A stretch of 64,000 bases of DNA from Roseibium hamelinense (GCF_007830545.1 NZ_VLLF01000006.1:62001-126000); one strand, 5' to 3'. Numbered from the stretch's first letter, positions 9,112 through 18,458 are shown. Numbers and translations: made by a program. Notes: a model not told the origin generated them from the letters alone.

Positions 9112-10646
9112 CCCACGGCCTCCCCGTTGTCGACAGCGTTCTTTGCGACCCTGCTGGTCTTGGCGTGGCGCTTACGCACCGCTTCAAGATCGCTTGGGGT
9201 CGTTTCCCATACCCCAGCCTTGTCGCCTTGACCGACACCTTCGAAGAAGGATTTCATGTCATCAAAACGCGCCTTGTTGGCCATCGCGGCATTAATGACA
9301 CCTGCCAGAGATCCCGCTCCGGCCGGCCCCATCAGCGGCCTGGCCGAAATCAGATTTGTAAAATAAAGAGCTGGCGTTGCTCTCTCTTTGGCGTGCTGCA
9401 CGACCGGTGTCGTTCCAATGGCAAGATCCGGCAAAAACTCTTCAACCGCTGCAATATCCTGCTCAAGAGATGCGCGAAATTGAACATGAACGCCTTTGGC
9501 GCGCAGCCAGTCTGCGTCATCGCGCGACATATCCGTTGAAGGACATGCGCTGCCGACATATCGGACATCGGCCCCGCTCTCGATCAAAAGGCGAGCGACC
9601 AGCAGCTCCGAGCCTTCGTAACCAGACAGCGTTATCCGGCCCGAAATTGGGTTCGCCTTCAAAGCTGCTGAAATCGCATGCCGTATCCCGTTGCGCACCT
9701 TGTCGACCTGTGCCTGTGGAACATTACAAGTCTGGCCGATCGCCTGAAGCCATGCATCGGTTCCCTCAGCTCCCACCGGTGCTGAGCCGACCACCGGACG
9801 GCCGGCCGTCCGGAATTCCCTTATTGATGCGGTGTAGAACGGGTGAATTGCAGCGACCGCAGCGCAATCAAGCGCAGAGTAAAGTTCACGCCATTCTCTG
9901 ACTGGCGTTACCGGACCGCAGGCAAGCCCCATTGGCTCAAGCAGTTTCCCAATGATGACCGGGTCTGCCGGAAACATCTCACCCAAAAGCGTAACAGTCG
10001 GCTTGTCATTGACGCCGTCGCGCGGCGGCATAACCGGGCCCGTTTCGGCTTCCCTACGGGCATAGGCAAGCATAGCGGCAGACAACACATCCTTTGCCTC
10101 GGCATGGGTCGGCACACCAAAGCCGGGAACATCAATCCCTACGATCCGAACACCGTCAATTTCCTTTGGCAACATTTGCAAAGGGATGCCAGAGGCGGTT
10201 GGAACACACAGATTGGTGACGATGATTGCATCGTATTTTTCCCGATCTGCCATGAGGTGTACCGCATCGCGGATGTCCTCGTAGAGTTTGCCGGTTACAA
10301 GACTTTCTGAATTAAAAGGCACATATCCGACCGACCGGCGCGCGCCATAAAAGTGAGACGTGAAGGTCAATCCGTACACGCAACATGCAGAGCCGGACAG
10401 AATTGTCCCTACACGACGCATGCGCAGTCCAACCCGGAGCGAGCCAAAGGCCGGGCACATGGATTGCGGCTGGTCATGAGGGCCAACAGGATAGTCCTTG
10501 CTGAAGCCTTCGAGCAGCTCTTGCTTGCCTGACGCCATGGCTGCCGCCCGCATTTTCTCCGCCCCTGCATGGCAGGCGGTGTCAACGGTATCTGCCGCCG
10601 TTGGGCTTTCCACCTGAGGGCTGGCCATGTTGGTCGAGCGGTCCAT
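9105..10646 (-). CDS. bchY: Chlorophyllide a reductase subunit Y
   Basis: A 513-residue partner of BchZ in chlorophyllide a oxidoreductase. The three cysteine regions expected to bind the NB 4Fe-4S cluster are visible: [22 protein letters not shown] and [13 protein letters not shown]. The start at 10646 lies 5 bp after the bchX stop with AAGGA before it; the longer open frame reaches into bchX. An alternative ATG exists six codons further in. The first 60 residues are variable and probably disordered, as in the family. Confidence 0.96.
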   Translation of the reverse strand: MDRSTNMASPQVESPTAADTVDTACHAGAEKMRAAAMASGKQELLEGFSKDYPVGPHDQPQSMCPAFGSLRVGLRMRRVGTILSGSACCVYGLTFTSHFYGARRSVGYVPFNSESLVTGKLYEDIRDAVHLMADREKYDAIIVTNLCVPTASGIPLQMLPKEIDGVRIVGIDVPGFGVPTHAEAKDVLSAAMLAYARREAETGPVMPPRDGVNDKPTVTLLGEMFPADPVIIGKLLEPMGLACGPVTPVREWRELYSALDCAAVAAIHPFYTASIREFRTAGRPVVGSAPVGAEGTDAWLQAIGQTCNVPQAQVDKVRNGIRHAISAALKANPISGRITLSGYEGSELLVARLLIESGADVRYVGSACPSTDMSRDDADWLRAKGVHVQFRASLEQDIAAVEEFLPDLAIGTTPVVQHAKERATPALYFTNLISARPLMGPAGAGSLAGVINAAMANKARFDDMKSFFEGVGQGDKAGVWETTPSDLEAVRKRHAKTSRVAKNAVDNGEAVGC

Positions 10647-10651
10647 GATCC

Positions 10652-11659
10652 TTACACCGTGTCGTAGATGATTTCGAGGGAAGGTTTGGACAGCGAACTG
10701 GCAGCACACATGTCCTCTTCGGTTGCCGGATCCAGAACAATGCCTGAGGTCTTGTCGGATGCTTCGAAAAGCCCGATCAGATCGTCCTGGGACAGTGGTT
10801 CAGGCAGGATCGGCGGTGCTTCGCCAAGTGCTGTAGCCAGCTGCCCGAACAACGGCCCCCACTGGTTCTCCGGATGTCCGATGATCTGATAATTCGCGCT
10901 TTTGCGCCGGATATCTTCGTGCTGCGGGATGGCGGCGAGCACCGGTATGCCGACCGATTCAGCAAATGCCTGCGCCTCTCCTGTTCCATCGTCTTTGTTG
11001 ATCACAAGGCCAGCAACGCCAACATTGCCGCCGAGCTTGCGGAAATACTGGACTGCTGAACAGACGTTGTTGGCGACATAAAGCGATTGCAGGTCGTTGG
11101 AGCCTACGACCACGACTTTCTGGCACATGTCCCGGGCGATCGGCAGGCCAAAACCGCCACAAACGACATCGCCCAGAAAGTCGAGCAGAACATAGTCGAA
11201 GTCCCAGTCGTGAAAGCCTAGTTTTTCAAGCGTTTCGAACCCGTGGATGATGCCGCGCCCGCCGCAGCCACGGCCGACCTCTGGTCCGCCGAGTTCCATC
11301 GCGAAAACACCATCCCGCTTGAAGCACACATCGCCGATTTTAAGATCTGCACCCGCCTCTTTCATTTTCGAAGAAGTTTGGATGATTGTCGGGCACGCCT
11401 TGCCGCCAAAAAGCAGGGAGGTGGTGTCGCTTTTCGGATCGCATCCGATCAGCAGGACTTTTTTTCCCAATTGCGCGAGCATGTAGGACAGGTTGGCAAG
11501 GGTGAAGCTCTTGCCGATGCCGCCCTTGCCGTAGATCGCGATAATCTGCGTTTCCTTGGTGGCTGGTCCGGTTATTGGTTCCGGTAGAGGCGCTGCAGCC
11601 TCCTTGCGCAGGGTGTCGTAAACCTTCGAGACACCGTCGGTGATTACGCCGTCGCTCAT
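10652..11659 (-). CDS. bchX: Chlorophyllide a reductase iron protein subunit X
   Basis: A 335-residue NifH-like ATPase that delivers electrons to BchYZ. It has the P-loop YGKGGIGKSFT (about residues 45-55), the switch region LLIGCDPKSDTTSL and the two cysteine motifs that bridge the dimer's 4Fe-4S cluster (EVGRGCGGRG and LGDVVCGGFG). The start at 11659 overlaps the bchC stop as ATGA and has GGAGG eight bases upstream; a TTG five codons earlier is less likely. Homodimer, cytoplasmic. Confidence 0.97.
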   Translation of the reverse strand: MSDGVITDGVSKVYDTLRKEAAAPLPEPITGPATKETQIIAIYGKGGIGKSFTLANLSYMLAQLGKKVLLIGCDPKSDTTSLLFGGKACPTIIQTSSKMKEAGADLKIGDVCFKRDGVFAMELGGPEVGRGCGGRGIIHGFETLEKLGFHDWDFDYVLLDFLGDVVCGGFGLPIARDMCQKVVVVGSNDLQSLYVANNVCSAVQYFRKLGGNVGVAGLVINKDDGTGEAQAFAESVGIPVLAAIPQHEDIRRKSANYQIIGHPENQWGPLFGQLATALGEAPPILPEPLSQDDLIGLFEASDKTSGIVLDPATEEDMCAASSLSKPSLEIIYDTV

Positions 11660-12597
11660 TGCGGTGTCCTCCAATCAAGTATCATTTTGACGCAGGCCGG
11701 ATCCCAAAAAGCGGTTTGGTAGGCCGATGGCGCGTCGGAAAAACGGGCTGTGTGTGTGATCAAGCCTTTCAGGGACAGGCGTTCCTGGGCGATCAGTTTT
11801 GAAACAGCGGACAAGTCTTCCGGCTTGAACTCGGTCGCGATCTGAATACGTGCTTCACGCATGAAGGCTGGTGCGAATGCAAAAGAAAGCCGCTCGTCAT
11901 AGAAGCCAGCGAGCGTGATCGTACCGCCGGGCTCCAAATGTGATACACACAAGTCGATAACATCCTGAGTGCCGCTGGCGTCCAGGATTGTATGAAACCG
12001 CATGTCCTTCTGGTTTTCTGCGCAACTGACGTTGTAAGGAAATTTGCCGCTTCGGCGCACGGCGTTCTTTTCCCAGACAGCGGCTTGCGGCATATCAAGG
12101 GCTTCCATTACGCGAATGACAAGCCGCCCCAAAAGCCCATGACCGATCACAAGATCTGGTGCTTCGGTTCCTGGACGCATCAAAGCGTGATGTGCAGTTG
12201 CTGCCAGAGACAGCAATGTGGCATCTGCCTCGAGGGATTCATTTACCGCAATAACACGGGAGGCCGGTGCAATGAGATGTGAAGCTGTAGCGCCAAACAG
12301 GCCGGCTGCGTCTTGGTAGCAATTGGCACCTGGAACAAGCACGATGTCGCCGGTCCTATGCTTTCCGGCTGCATCGCCTTTCAAGACGCGTCCAACGGTT
12401 TCGTAGCCGGGAACAAGCGGGTAGGTCAGGCCCGGGAAGACGGGCATCGTGCCCTCGAACAGACGTTTCTCAGTGCCTGAACTGATGCCGCTCCAAAGTG
12501 ATTCCACCAAAACGTCTGCGCCAGACTGCTCCTTCAGCTGAAGGGGTCTTACATCGACCGATTGCGGTGCTTCAAAAAGGACGGCGTTTGTTTCCAT
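11656..12597 (-). CDS. bchC: Bacteriochlorophyllide a dehydrogenase
   Basis: A 313-residue medium-chain dehydrogenase-like enzyme that oxidises the 3-hydroxyethyl group to the 3-acetyl group of bacteriochlorophyllide a. Family segments include SLWSGISSGTEKRLFEG, PGYETVGRV, LVIGHGLLGRLV (nucleotide-binding) and the C-terminal TARFSDAPSAYQTAFWDPACVKMILDW. The ATG at 12597 begins at the conserved start of the family; no strong ribosome site is visible just before it, while an AGGAGG lies about 35 bp upstream, so the start is somewhat uncertain. Two PpsR-type boxes lie 43-86 bp upstream, so bchC has its own promoter inside the superoperon. Confidence 0.95.
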   Translation of the reverse strand: METNAVLFEAPQSVDVRPLQLKEQSGADVLVESLWSGISSGTEKRLFEGTMPVFPGLTYPLVPGYETVGRVLKGDAAGKHRTGDIVLVPGANCYQDAAGLFGATASHLIAPASRVIAVNESLEADATLLSLAATAHHALMRPGTEAPDLVIGHGLLGRLVIRVMEALDMPQAAVWEKNAVRRSGKFPYNVSCAENQKDMRFHTILDASGTQDVIDLCVSHLEPGGTITLAGFYDERLSFAFAPAFMREARIQIATEFKPEDLSAVSKLIAQERLSLKGLITHTARFSDAPSAYQTAFWDPACVKMILDWRTPQ

Positions 12598-12639
12598 GGT
12601 TCTTGGCAAGCCTGTATTGTCAGGTTGCGCTCCTCCTAA

Positions 12640-12657
12640 TGTCAGAATAAATGTACA
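12640..12657. promoter_or_regulatory. PpsR/CrtJ-type operator, bchC-proximal
   Basis: Exact TGT-N12-ACA match (TGT 12640-12642, ACA 12655-12657), 43 bp upstream of the bchC start. PpsR (CrtJ) is the aerobic repressor of photosynthesis genes and binds pairs of such palindromes cooperatively. The second box lies 8 bp further upstream. The match is seen in the sequence; binding is inferred. Confidence 0.82.
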
Positions 12658-12665
12658 TCTCAAAG

Positions 12666-12683
12666 TGTCAATCAAATTTTACA
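12666..12683. promoter_or_regulatory. PpsR/CrtJ-type operator, crtF-proximal
   Basis: Exact TGT-N12-ACA match (TGT 12666-12668, ACA 12681-12683). It lies in the 107-bp crtF-bchC gap, 8 bp from its partner at 12640-12657, which is the close pair spacing known from Rhodobacter bchC promoters. It makes an internal, oxygen-repressed bchC promoter likely. Confidence 0.82.
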
Positions 12684-12704
12684 TAGATAGGTGTAAGTGC
12701 GGTG

Positions 12705-13856
12705 TTACGCCTGGACCTCTAAAACCGTTAGAAGCATCGGATTTGACGTCTTTATCAGGCGGAGGCGCTTGAAACCTGCCAGTTTGGTCAAGTCATTGAT
12801 TTCACATGGTGTGCGGCATCGGCCGCCGCCCATCGCAAAGAGATAAACTGAAAAATAGGCCGCCGAGATCTGTTCGGCCTTCGAGGTGCCGGCCATCGGC
12901 TCCGCTATCATAAGCTTGGCGCCAGGTTGCATAGCCTTGCGCACATTACTGAGCAGTCTAATGACAGAATCGTCTTGATGGTCGAACAAGACCCGGATAA
13001 GGCAGTAAAGGTCGTGGTCCCGAGGAACCTCATCGTCAAAAAAGCTGCCGCTATGGAAAATGCACCGGTTGGAAAATCCGTGTTTCTCCATGGCCTCTTG
13101 CGCCTCGGCGATGACGGCCGGTAGATCGAACAGATGCAAGGAAAGGTGTGGGTGCCGCGTGCCAATTGCTCTTAGAAAACGCCCGGTTCCTCCGCCGATA
13201 TCGACGATTGTTTTGAAGTCACTGAACCTGCAAGAGGCAGCAATCTCGTCTGCCAGCATTTGCTGGCTAGAACTCATAACCTGCGAATAGGCTTTTGCCT
13301 CTGCGCTATCTACGCCGTGTTTTCCAGTATAGCTCCAGAACGTGTGCAATTCTGTGTCACGGTGTCCCGTGTGCAGCAGCTGTTGGGCTTGGAGTAAATC
13401 CCGGTAGAGCACATCATGATGGCGGATCATGTCCTGCAAGCCAGCATCCGAAGCAACCACTGCGCCATGGTCGCCAAGTGCGAACATACCATTGTCCAAT
13501 TTTTGCAAGATGCCGAGCGCTGTTGCTGATTGTAGCCAGGGTTCAAGATTCCGAACAGGGAGATCAAGCCGGGCGGCGATCGCGGGAGCTGGCAAAGGTT
13601 GCTGCTTCAGTAAATCCAAAATGCCCGATTTCAAACAGACGGACAGAACCTGCGACTGGACAAATCCACTTATGATCGTCATCAGGTCCGCAGCCCGTGC
13701 GTTTGCAAACCGGCGGCCGAACGGCATCCGTCTCAGCCAGTGATGAAAGGCTGGTGTGCTGACCGCGCGTTGACGCAAAAGACGGATCCGGTCCCGCAGT
13801 CCGAGGCGGGTTTTGCCATCCTGTGCGGGTGAACCTATCGCAGCGTTTTCAGACAT
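12705..13856 (-). CDS. crtF: Demethylspheroidene O-methyltransferase
   Basis: A 383-residue SAM-dependent methyltransferase that methylates the 1-hydroxyl of demethylspheroidene. The C-terminal half has the O-methyltransferase SAM motif IVDIGGGTGRFLRA (about residue 218), LHLFDLPAVI, and the LIAEPMAG region; the N-terminal half is the dimerisation and winged-helix part. The start at 13856 lies 7 bp after the crtE stop. It is followed by the bchC promoter region. Length fits the family. Confidence 0.95.
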   Translation of the reverse strand: MSENAAIGSPAQDGKTRLGLRDRIRLLRQRAVSTPAFHHWLRRMPFGRRFANARAADLMTIISGFVQSQVLSVCLKSGILDLLKQQPLPAPAIAARLDLPVRNLEPWLQSATALGILQKLDNGMFALGDHGAVVASDAGLQDMIRHHDVLYRDLLQAQQLLHTGHRDTELHTFWSYTGKHGVDSAEAKAYSQVMSSSQQMLADEIAASCRFSDFKTIVDIGGGTGRFLRAIGTRHPHLSLHLFDLPAVIAEAQEAMEKHGFSNRCIFHSGSFFDDEVPRDHDLYCLIRVLFDHQDDSVIRLLSNVRKAMQPGAKLMIAEPMAGTSKAEQISAAYFSVYLFAMGGGRCRTPCEINDLTKLAGFKRLRLIKTSNPMLLTVLEVQA

Positions 13857-13863
13857 GGCCTTG

Positions 13864-14733
13864 TTACGCTGCCGATTGAGCCAGTTTCTTTGGCACTAGC
13901 CGCTTGGCTTCGCCGAGGATCAATTGCCGGAGCATGTCCGCGCCGGCACATTCCGGGATCGCATCTGCTGCTTTGCGGACGGTTTCCTGCAACAGAGTGA
14001 CAGCGCCTGCAAGCCCCAGTTCCTCGACAGCATTGGGCCGGGCATGAGCCACGTCCTGGCCCACCGGTTTGCCGAGTTCTTCGATCGTTGCAGCTGTATC
14101 GCGTAAATCGTCAGCGACCTGGTATGCTGCCCCGAGCGCTTCTCCTAGTTCAAGCCACTTGAGTGGATCGGCGTTGGACGCAATGGCGCCCGCTGCTGTT
14201 GCCCCGGTAAATAATGAGGCGGTTTTGGCGCGGTGATAGTCGCGCAGATCAATTTCCGGCTCGCTTTCCCATGCTTGTCCGGCAACAAGGCCGTGTGGCG
14301 TGCCGACTGCGCGGCCAATAGTGGTTACCAGCGGACCAAGTGTCTCAGGCGCCTGAGCACATCCGCGTGCCAATGTTTCAAATGCAGACACAATCAGCCC
14401 ATCGCCCGCAAGAACAGCGAGCGGTTCGCCGAACTCCGCGTGGACAGAGGAGCGACCGCGGCGCAGATCCGAGTCATCAAAACATGGTAAGTCGTCATGA
14501 ACGAGCGAGGCGCAGTGAAGCAACTCTATCGCCGTTGCGGCAGCTGTAGCTGCATCCGGGTTGCGATCTCCGGAGGCTAGCGCAACGGCGAGGCATAAGC
14601 GGGGCCTGATCCTGGCTCCACCCGGAAAGACTGCGTGTCTCACCGCGGCGCAGACTTTCGGAGGTTTCCCCCCTGCAGTTGCAAATGTGATTGCCTGCTC
14701 CAACCCGCGCTCAATGCGATTTTGCAAGTTCAT
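13864..14733 (-). CDS. crtE: Geranylgeranyl diphosphate synthase
   Basis: A 289-residue prenyltransferase that adds IPP to make C20 GGPP for carotenoids and for the bacteriochlorophyll side chain. The first aspartate-rich motif DDLPCFDDSDLRRG (about residue 82) and the second, QVADDLRDTA (about residue 210), are both intact. ATG at 14733 is used, with AGGGG upstream; a GTG one codon earlier is the alternative. It is the first gene of the superoperon and is divergent from crtD across a region with PpsR boxes. Confidence 0.95.
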   Translation of the reverse strand: MNLQNRIERGLEQAITFATAGGKPPKVCAAVRHAVFPGGARIRPRLCLAVALASGDRNPDAATAAATAIELLHCASLVHDDLPCFDDSDLRRGRSSVHAEFGEPLAVLAGDGLIVSAFETLARGCAQAPETLGPLVTTIGRAVGTPHGLVAGQAWESEPEIDLRDYHRAKTASLFTGATAAGAIASNADPLKWLELGEALGAAYQVADDLRDTAATIEELGKPVGQDVAHARPNAVEELGLAGAVTLLQETVRKAADAIPECAGADMLRQLILGEAKRLVPKKLAQSAA

Positions 14734-14746
14734 CACACGCCCCTTG

Positions 14747-14821
14747 TGTCATAATTTCTATACGGTAGACAATGTCAAATAAGATTGACACAATGAAATG
14801 GAATGTCAACCAATGTTGACG
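14747..14821. promoter_or_regulatory. crtE-crtD divergent promoter with PpsR/CrtJ boxes
   Basis: One exact TGT-N12-ACA operator at 14773-14790 lies centrally in the 99-bp divergent gap. Two near matches flank it: TGT-N12-ACG at 14747-14764 and TGT-N12-ACG at 14804-14821; the latter is also a clean GTCAAC/GTTGAC palindrome. Three repeats at about 30-bp steps could let PpsR silence both the superoperon and crtDC under oxygen. An ATG at 14803 falls in the rightmost repeat, one reason the crtD start is placed downstream. Confidence 0.75.
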
Positions 14822-14832
14822 GAAGTTCTTGG

Positions 14833-16377
14833 ATGATGCTTGAGAAACCGGTCGTAGTTGTTGGGGCAGGCTTTGGTGGCTTGGCGGCCGCAATTCACCT
14901 TGCGTCGGCCGGCGAGCGGGTTCTGCTGCTCGAACGGCAAGCCTATCCAGGTGGCAAGGCACGCCAAGTGCCGGTCGGTGGCGCAAGGATCAATGGGGGT
15001 CCAACCGTTCTCACCATGCGGTGGGTGTTTGATGATCTTCTGCAGAAGGCGGGCGACACACTTGAGCGCGCAGCTCAGGTGCAGGCTGCGGACCTTTTGG
15101 CGCGTCACGTCTGGAACGCCGGCGGTTACCTTGATCTATTCGAGGAGCCTTCAAAAAGTGCCGCCGCAATTGAATCGTTTAGCGATGTGGAAAATGCCGA
15201 GGGCTATCTTCGGTTTTGCGCCGACAGTGCAGATGTTTTTGAGAGATTGAAAACGACCTTTATCGACGCGCAACGGCCGGGACCATTCGAGCTGACCCGC
15301 CGGATGGGCTTTGGGGACCTTTCGGGCAACTTGAAATTGCGACCTTTTTCTACGCTCTGGAAGGCGCTTGGTGACTATTTCCCTGACAAGCGGCTCAGGC
15401 AATTGTTCGGCCGCTATGCTACCTATTGTGGATCATCGCCGTTTGAAGCGCCTGCCACCTTGATGCTGGTCGCGCATGTCGAGCAATGCGGCGGCTGGCG
15501 GCTGCCGGGTGGAATGAGTTCCCTGGCTGTTGCGCTTGTTCGGGCAGCTCAAAAGCTCGGTGTCACTTTCCAGTTTGAGACGGAAATCGACAGGATCGAT
15601 ATAGCCGGCGGGCGTGTCCAGGCGGTCAGACTGGCGGGCGGAGATCAGATCGATGCGTCTTCGATCGTCTTCAACGGAGATGTCTCGGCATTGCCGGCAC
15701 TTTTGCGCCCGGATAATTCAGCCCGCTCTTTCAGCCCGTTAACACAGCAGGAACGATCGCTGTCTGCGGTCACTTTTGCCATGAATGGCAAGCCGACAGA
15801 CTTCCCGCTGGCCTATCACACCGTGTTTTTTGCATCCGATTACCAAGATGAATTCGATGCTGTATTCCGGCGCGGCACAATGTCTCCTGGAGGCACCGTC
15901 TATGTCTGTGCGCAGGACCGTCTGGATGACCAGGCACCTGCGGGTGCCGGCAAAGAGAGGCTTTTGTGTCTCGTTAATGCCCCAGCTGCCGGCGATAGAA
16001 ACCTGCCGGATCAACAAGAGGTCGCATCATGTCTGAAGACGTCAATCGAACTGATGGAACGATGCGGATTAAACCTCGATCCAGACCCTGCGGACCTGGT
16101 CACGACTGGTCCTACGGACTTTCACCGGTTGTTTCCGGCCTCTGGGGGAGCGCTTTACGGTCCGAAGACCCACGGCTGGATGGGGGCGTTCAACCGTGCA
16201 GCGAACCGGACCGAAATCCCGGGATTGTATCTGGCGGGGGGCAGCGTTCATCCGGGACCGGGCGTGCCGATGGCAGCGCTTTCCGGGAAACTTGCGGCGG
16301 AATGCTTGGTGTTGGACCGCGGTTCGATGCGCCGGTTCCGCCGGGGGGGTATCTTTGGTGGTATGTCGACGGCTTGA
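14833..16377 (+). CDS. crtD: Methoxyneurosporene dehydrogenase (carotenoid 3,4-desaturase)
   Basis: A 514-residue FAD enzyme that desaturates the C-3,4 bond in the spheroidene pathway. The dinucleotide fold PVVVVGAGFGGLAAAIHLA opens the protein and PGGKARQVPVGGARINGGPTVLT is the carotenoid desaturase signature; the C-terminal LYLAGGSVHPGPGVPMAALSGKLAA is the second FAD-contact motif. ATG at 14833 follows GGAAG by eight bases; an ATG at 14803 would extend it into the PpsR palindrome. CrtD rather than CrtI identity follows from the Rhodobacter-like crtD-crtC pairing. The 3' end overlaps crtC by 76 bp. Confidence 0.92.
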   Translation: MMLEKPVVVVGAGFGGLAAAIHLASAGERVLLLERQAYPGGKARQVPVGGARINGGPTVLTMRWVFDDLLQKAGDTLERAAQVQAADLLARHVWNAGGYLDLFEEPSKSAAAIESFSDVENAEGYLRFCADSADVFERLKTTFIDAQRPGPFELTRRMGFGDLSGNLKLRPFSTLWKALGDYFPDKRLRQLFGRYATYCGSSPFEAPATLMLVAHVEQCGGWRLPGGMSSLAVALVRAAQKLGVTFQFETEIDRIDIAGGRVQAVRLAGGDQIDASSIVFNGDVSALPALLRPDNSARSFSPLTQQERSLSAVTFAMNGKPTDFPLAYHTVFFASDYQDEFDAVFRRGTMSPGGTVYVCAQDRLDDQAPAGAGKERLLCLVNAPAAGDRNLPDQQEVASCLKTSIELMERCGLNLDPDPADLVTTGPTDFHRLFPASGGALYGPKTHGWMGAFNRAANRTEIPGLYLAGGSVHPGPGVPMAALSGKLAAECLVLDRGSMRRFRRGGIFGGMSTA

Positions 16378-17258
16378 GTGAATGCGGGCGTTTCGGGTTG
16401 AGCGTCATCGCTTTTGTTGGGTCTGTCTTTTCACCCTATTACGCTTGGTCAGGCCGCAAATCGCCGGAAAACCACGTGTGCATCAATGTTGCGCTTTATG
16501 CGCCTTCGGGAAACCGTTGGGCCATGACCGAGCGCGGTCGCGAGGCACTTTCGCGTAATGCTGAGTCATTCAGGGTCGGGCCAAGTTCGCTGACCTGGCA
16601 GGATGGTGCTTTGGTGCTCAATCTGGATGAGCGCGCTGTGCCGCGGCCGCCCAAAGAGTGGTATCCGGAGCGCCTGCGCTGCCGAATTCAATTAATACCC
16701 AAAGCAGTTACGAGGCGTCAGTTCTGTATTGACGCGCAAGGTGATCACAACTGGTGGCCGATTGCGCCTCTGGCTGACATCTCGGTTGAGTTCGAAGGTG
16801 CCCGCGAGAGTTGGACCGGTCACGGTTATCTGGACAGCAATTGGGGTTTGGAGCCTCTGGAGTATGGTTTTGAGTATTGGGACTGGGCCAGAGGCGTCTT
16901 GCCGGATGGCCGTGCCGTTTTGATCTATGACGTCAATCGCAAAGACAAGACCCGCCATTGCCTTTCATTAACAGCGTCTGAGGATGGCGCCATTTCAGAG
17001 CATGATAAGCCGGCTAAATCCAGTCTGCCACATGGTTTTTGGAGAATGAAACGTAGTGGCCATCATGACGAGGGAGCTGCAGCCGAGGTCCTGTCGACGC
17101 TCGAGGATAGCCCGTTTTACATGAGGTCCAAACTGAAAACCCAATTGTTGGGGCAACCTGTTGAGTTAATTCATGAAAGCCTGTCCGGCGACCGGTATGC
17201 CTCGCCTCTTGTGAAGCTGATGCTGCCGTGGCGCATGCCACGCAGGTCAGGCTGGTAA
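16302..17258 (+). CDS. crtC: Carotenoid 1,2-hydratase (hydroxyneurosporene synthase)
   Basis: A 318-residue protein that adds water across the terminal double bond of neurosporene or lycopene. Family segments are FDAPVPPGGYLWWYVDGLS, AFVGSVFSPYYAWSGR, NVALYAPSGNRWAMTERG, WTGHGYLDSNWGLEPLE and the C-terminal ESLSGDRYASPLVKLMLPWRMPRR. The ATG at 16302 is chosen because homologous sequence begins soon after it; the frame is open to 16029 but that stretch reads like the crtD shadow. This start lies inside crtD by 76 bp, a long coding overlap for this cluster. Confidence 0.9.
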   Translation: MLGVGPRFDAPVPPGGYLWWYVDGLSECGRFGLSVIAFVGSVFSPYYAWSGRKSPENHVCINVALYAPSGNRWAMTERGREALSRNAESFRVGPSSLTWQDGALVLNLDERAVPRPPKEWYPERLRCRIQLIPKAVTRRQFCIDAQGDHNWWPIAPLADISVEFEGARESWTGHGYLDSNWGLEPLEYGFEYWDWARGVLPDGRAVLIYDVNRKDKTRHCLSLTASEDGAISEHDKPAKSSLPHGFWRMKRSGHHDEGAAAEVLSTLEDSPFYMRSKLKTQLLGQPVELIHESLSGDRYASPLVKLMLPWRMPRRSGW

Positions 17259-17263
17259 GCGGG

Positions 17264-17413
17264 TCAGGAGTCGGGCGGCGGGTTTTCGCGCTCTTTCCGC
17301 TCGCGCTCTTCACGTGCTTTGATATCGCGCTTCAGCGACTTTTGCTGCCAAATGATGAAGGCGATGAACCCTCCGAAAACCAACACAATCTCAAGAAGCG
17401 CAGCCTCAGGCAT
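17264..17413 (-). CDS. Small single-helix membrane peptide between crtC and crtB
   Basis: A 49-codon frame starting ATG at 17413, inside the end of crtB (8-bp overlap), and ending TGA at 17264. The product has an N-terminal hydrophobic helix (LLEIVLVFGGFIAFIIW, about residues 6-22) followed by a strongly charged KSLKRDIKAREERERKERE tail and PPPDS. The overlap with crtB, the good helix and tail architecture and its place in a crowded cluster suggest a real cotranslated gene. I do not recognise a named family. It could aid assembly of carotenoid enzymes at the membrane, but that is a guess. Confidence 0.6.
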   Translation of the reverse strand: MPEAALLEIVLVFGGFIAFIIWQQKSLKRDIKAREERERKERENPPPDS

Positions 17414-18458
17414 TCAATCCGCTCCGTTCATGGTTTTCCCTGCGGCGCATTTCGGACAAAGCTATCAATTCCAGCATCCGTGCAGCCTTGGCGTCGAGAC
17501 CATGAACACGCTGAGGCATTGATTTAATGCATGGCTCGGTCAGAAACCGGGTCGCAGGATCGGGCGGCGCGGTATCGCATCTGCGCGTCAGACTCGTTTT
17601 CAAGCACGCCAAGCCAACGAGAAATAGTTTTTTCGTGGTGCTGGTATGGGCGCGTCTTGTGATGCTGTCGAATCTGTTCCTTGCAACTTCGTCTCCGATT
17701 GCGCGATATATCAGCCCCGCGCTTGTGATCGCGATCCGGCATCCAAAAGGTAGCTCGGCAATACCCGTAAGTGCCCTCTTGTAGAGGATATCGGCCTCGG
17801 TGAGCAGCCGCTGCGTCGCACGCCGGATATTTTCAGTTTCGCCGCCGCGTTCAAGATACAGCGGTAAATCATGTTCATCACCGGACAGCCATTTCAGTGG
17901 CAGATAAACGCGGGCGTTCAAAGCATCTTCGCCGACATCCCGCGCAATGTTTGTAAGCTGCATTGCTAGACCGAGGTCGGCAGCGCGAGCAAGAGTTGCT
18001 GCATCCCGTTGTCCCATCACCAAAGTCATCATGACACCGACGGTTGACGCGACGCGGGCTGCATAGCCCTTCAAGTCCTCCAATGTCTCATAGCGCTTTC
18101 CAGCCGCGTCCCAGGCGAAACCCTCAATCAAGGCGTCGGGAAGGTGCCGAGGAATGTCAAAGTGTTTGACCAGGATTGCGAAAGCCTGATCACAAGCCTC
18201 TACCGGTTTTTGAGTTGAATAAATCACACTCAGCCGGTTGCGCAGAAGCTCCAAGCTTTCTTGCGGATCAAAGGCATCGTCGATCAAATCATCCGCATTG
18301 CGGCAAAATGCATAAAGTGCACGGGCGGCGCATCTCGTGTCGGGTGGTAGAAGCAGTGAGGCGGTCATAAATGACTTCGACCCGTCATTGATTGCAAGGT
18401 CACAGGTGCGTTGTAGCTCGGGAGGCAAAGCAAACGGTTTAGGCGTTTTGGCGAGCAT
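17406..18458 (-). CDS. crtB: Phytoene synthase
   Basis: A 350-residue head-to-head prenyl synthase making phytoene from two GGPP. The two aspartate motifs NADDLIDDAFD (about residue 74) and NIARDVGEDA (about residue 172) are present, as is ARVYLPLKWL. The start at 18458 (MLAKTPKPFALP) overlaps crtI by 20 bp; the frame is open further upstream within crtI, which I reject. The C-terminal 30 residues are charged and variable. Confidence 0.95.
   Translation of the reverse strand: MLAKTPKPFALPPELQRTCDLAINDGSKSFMTASLLLPPDTRCAARALYAFCRNADDLIDDAFDPQESLELLRNRLSVIYSTQKPVEACDQAFAILVKHFDIPRHLPDALIEGFAWDAAGKRYETLEDLKGYAARVASTVGVMMTLVMGQRDAATLARAADLGLAMQLTNIARDVGEDALNARVYLPLKWLSGDEHDLPLYLERGGETENIRRATQRLLTEADILYKRALTGIAELPFGCRIAITSAGLIYRAIGDEVARNRFDSITRRAHTSTTKKLFLVGLACLKTSLTRRCDTAPPDPATRFLTEPCIKSMPQRVHGLDAKAARMLELIALSEMRRRENHERSGLNA

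Noticed and set aside
16029..16301. Upstream extension of crtC by 91 codons.
   Set aside because: That stretch codes for the CrtD C-terminus with its FAD-contact motif; the extension has no likeness to CrtC.
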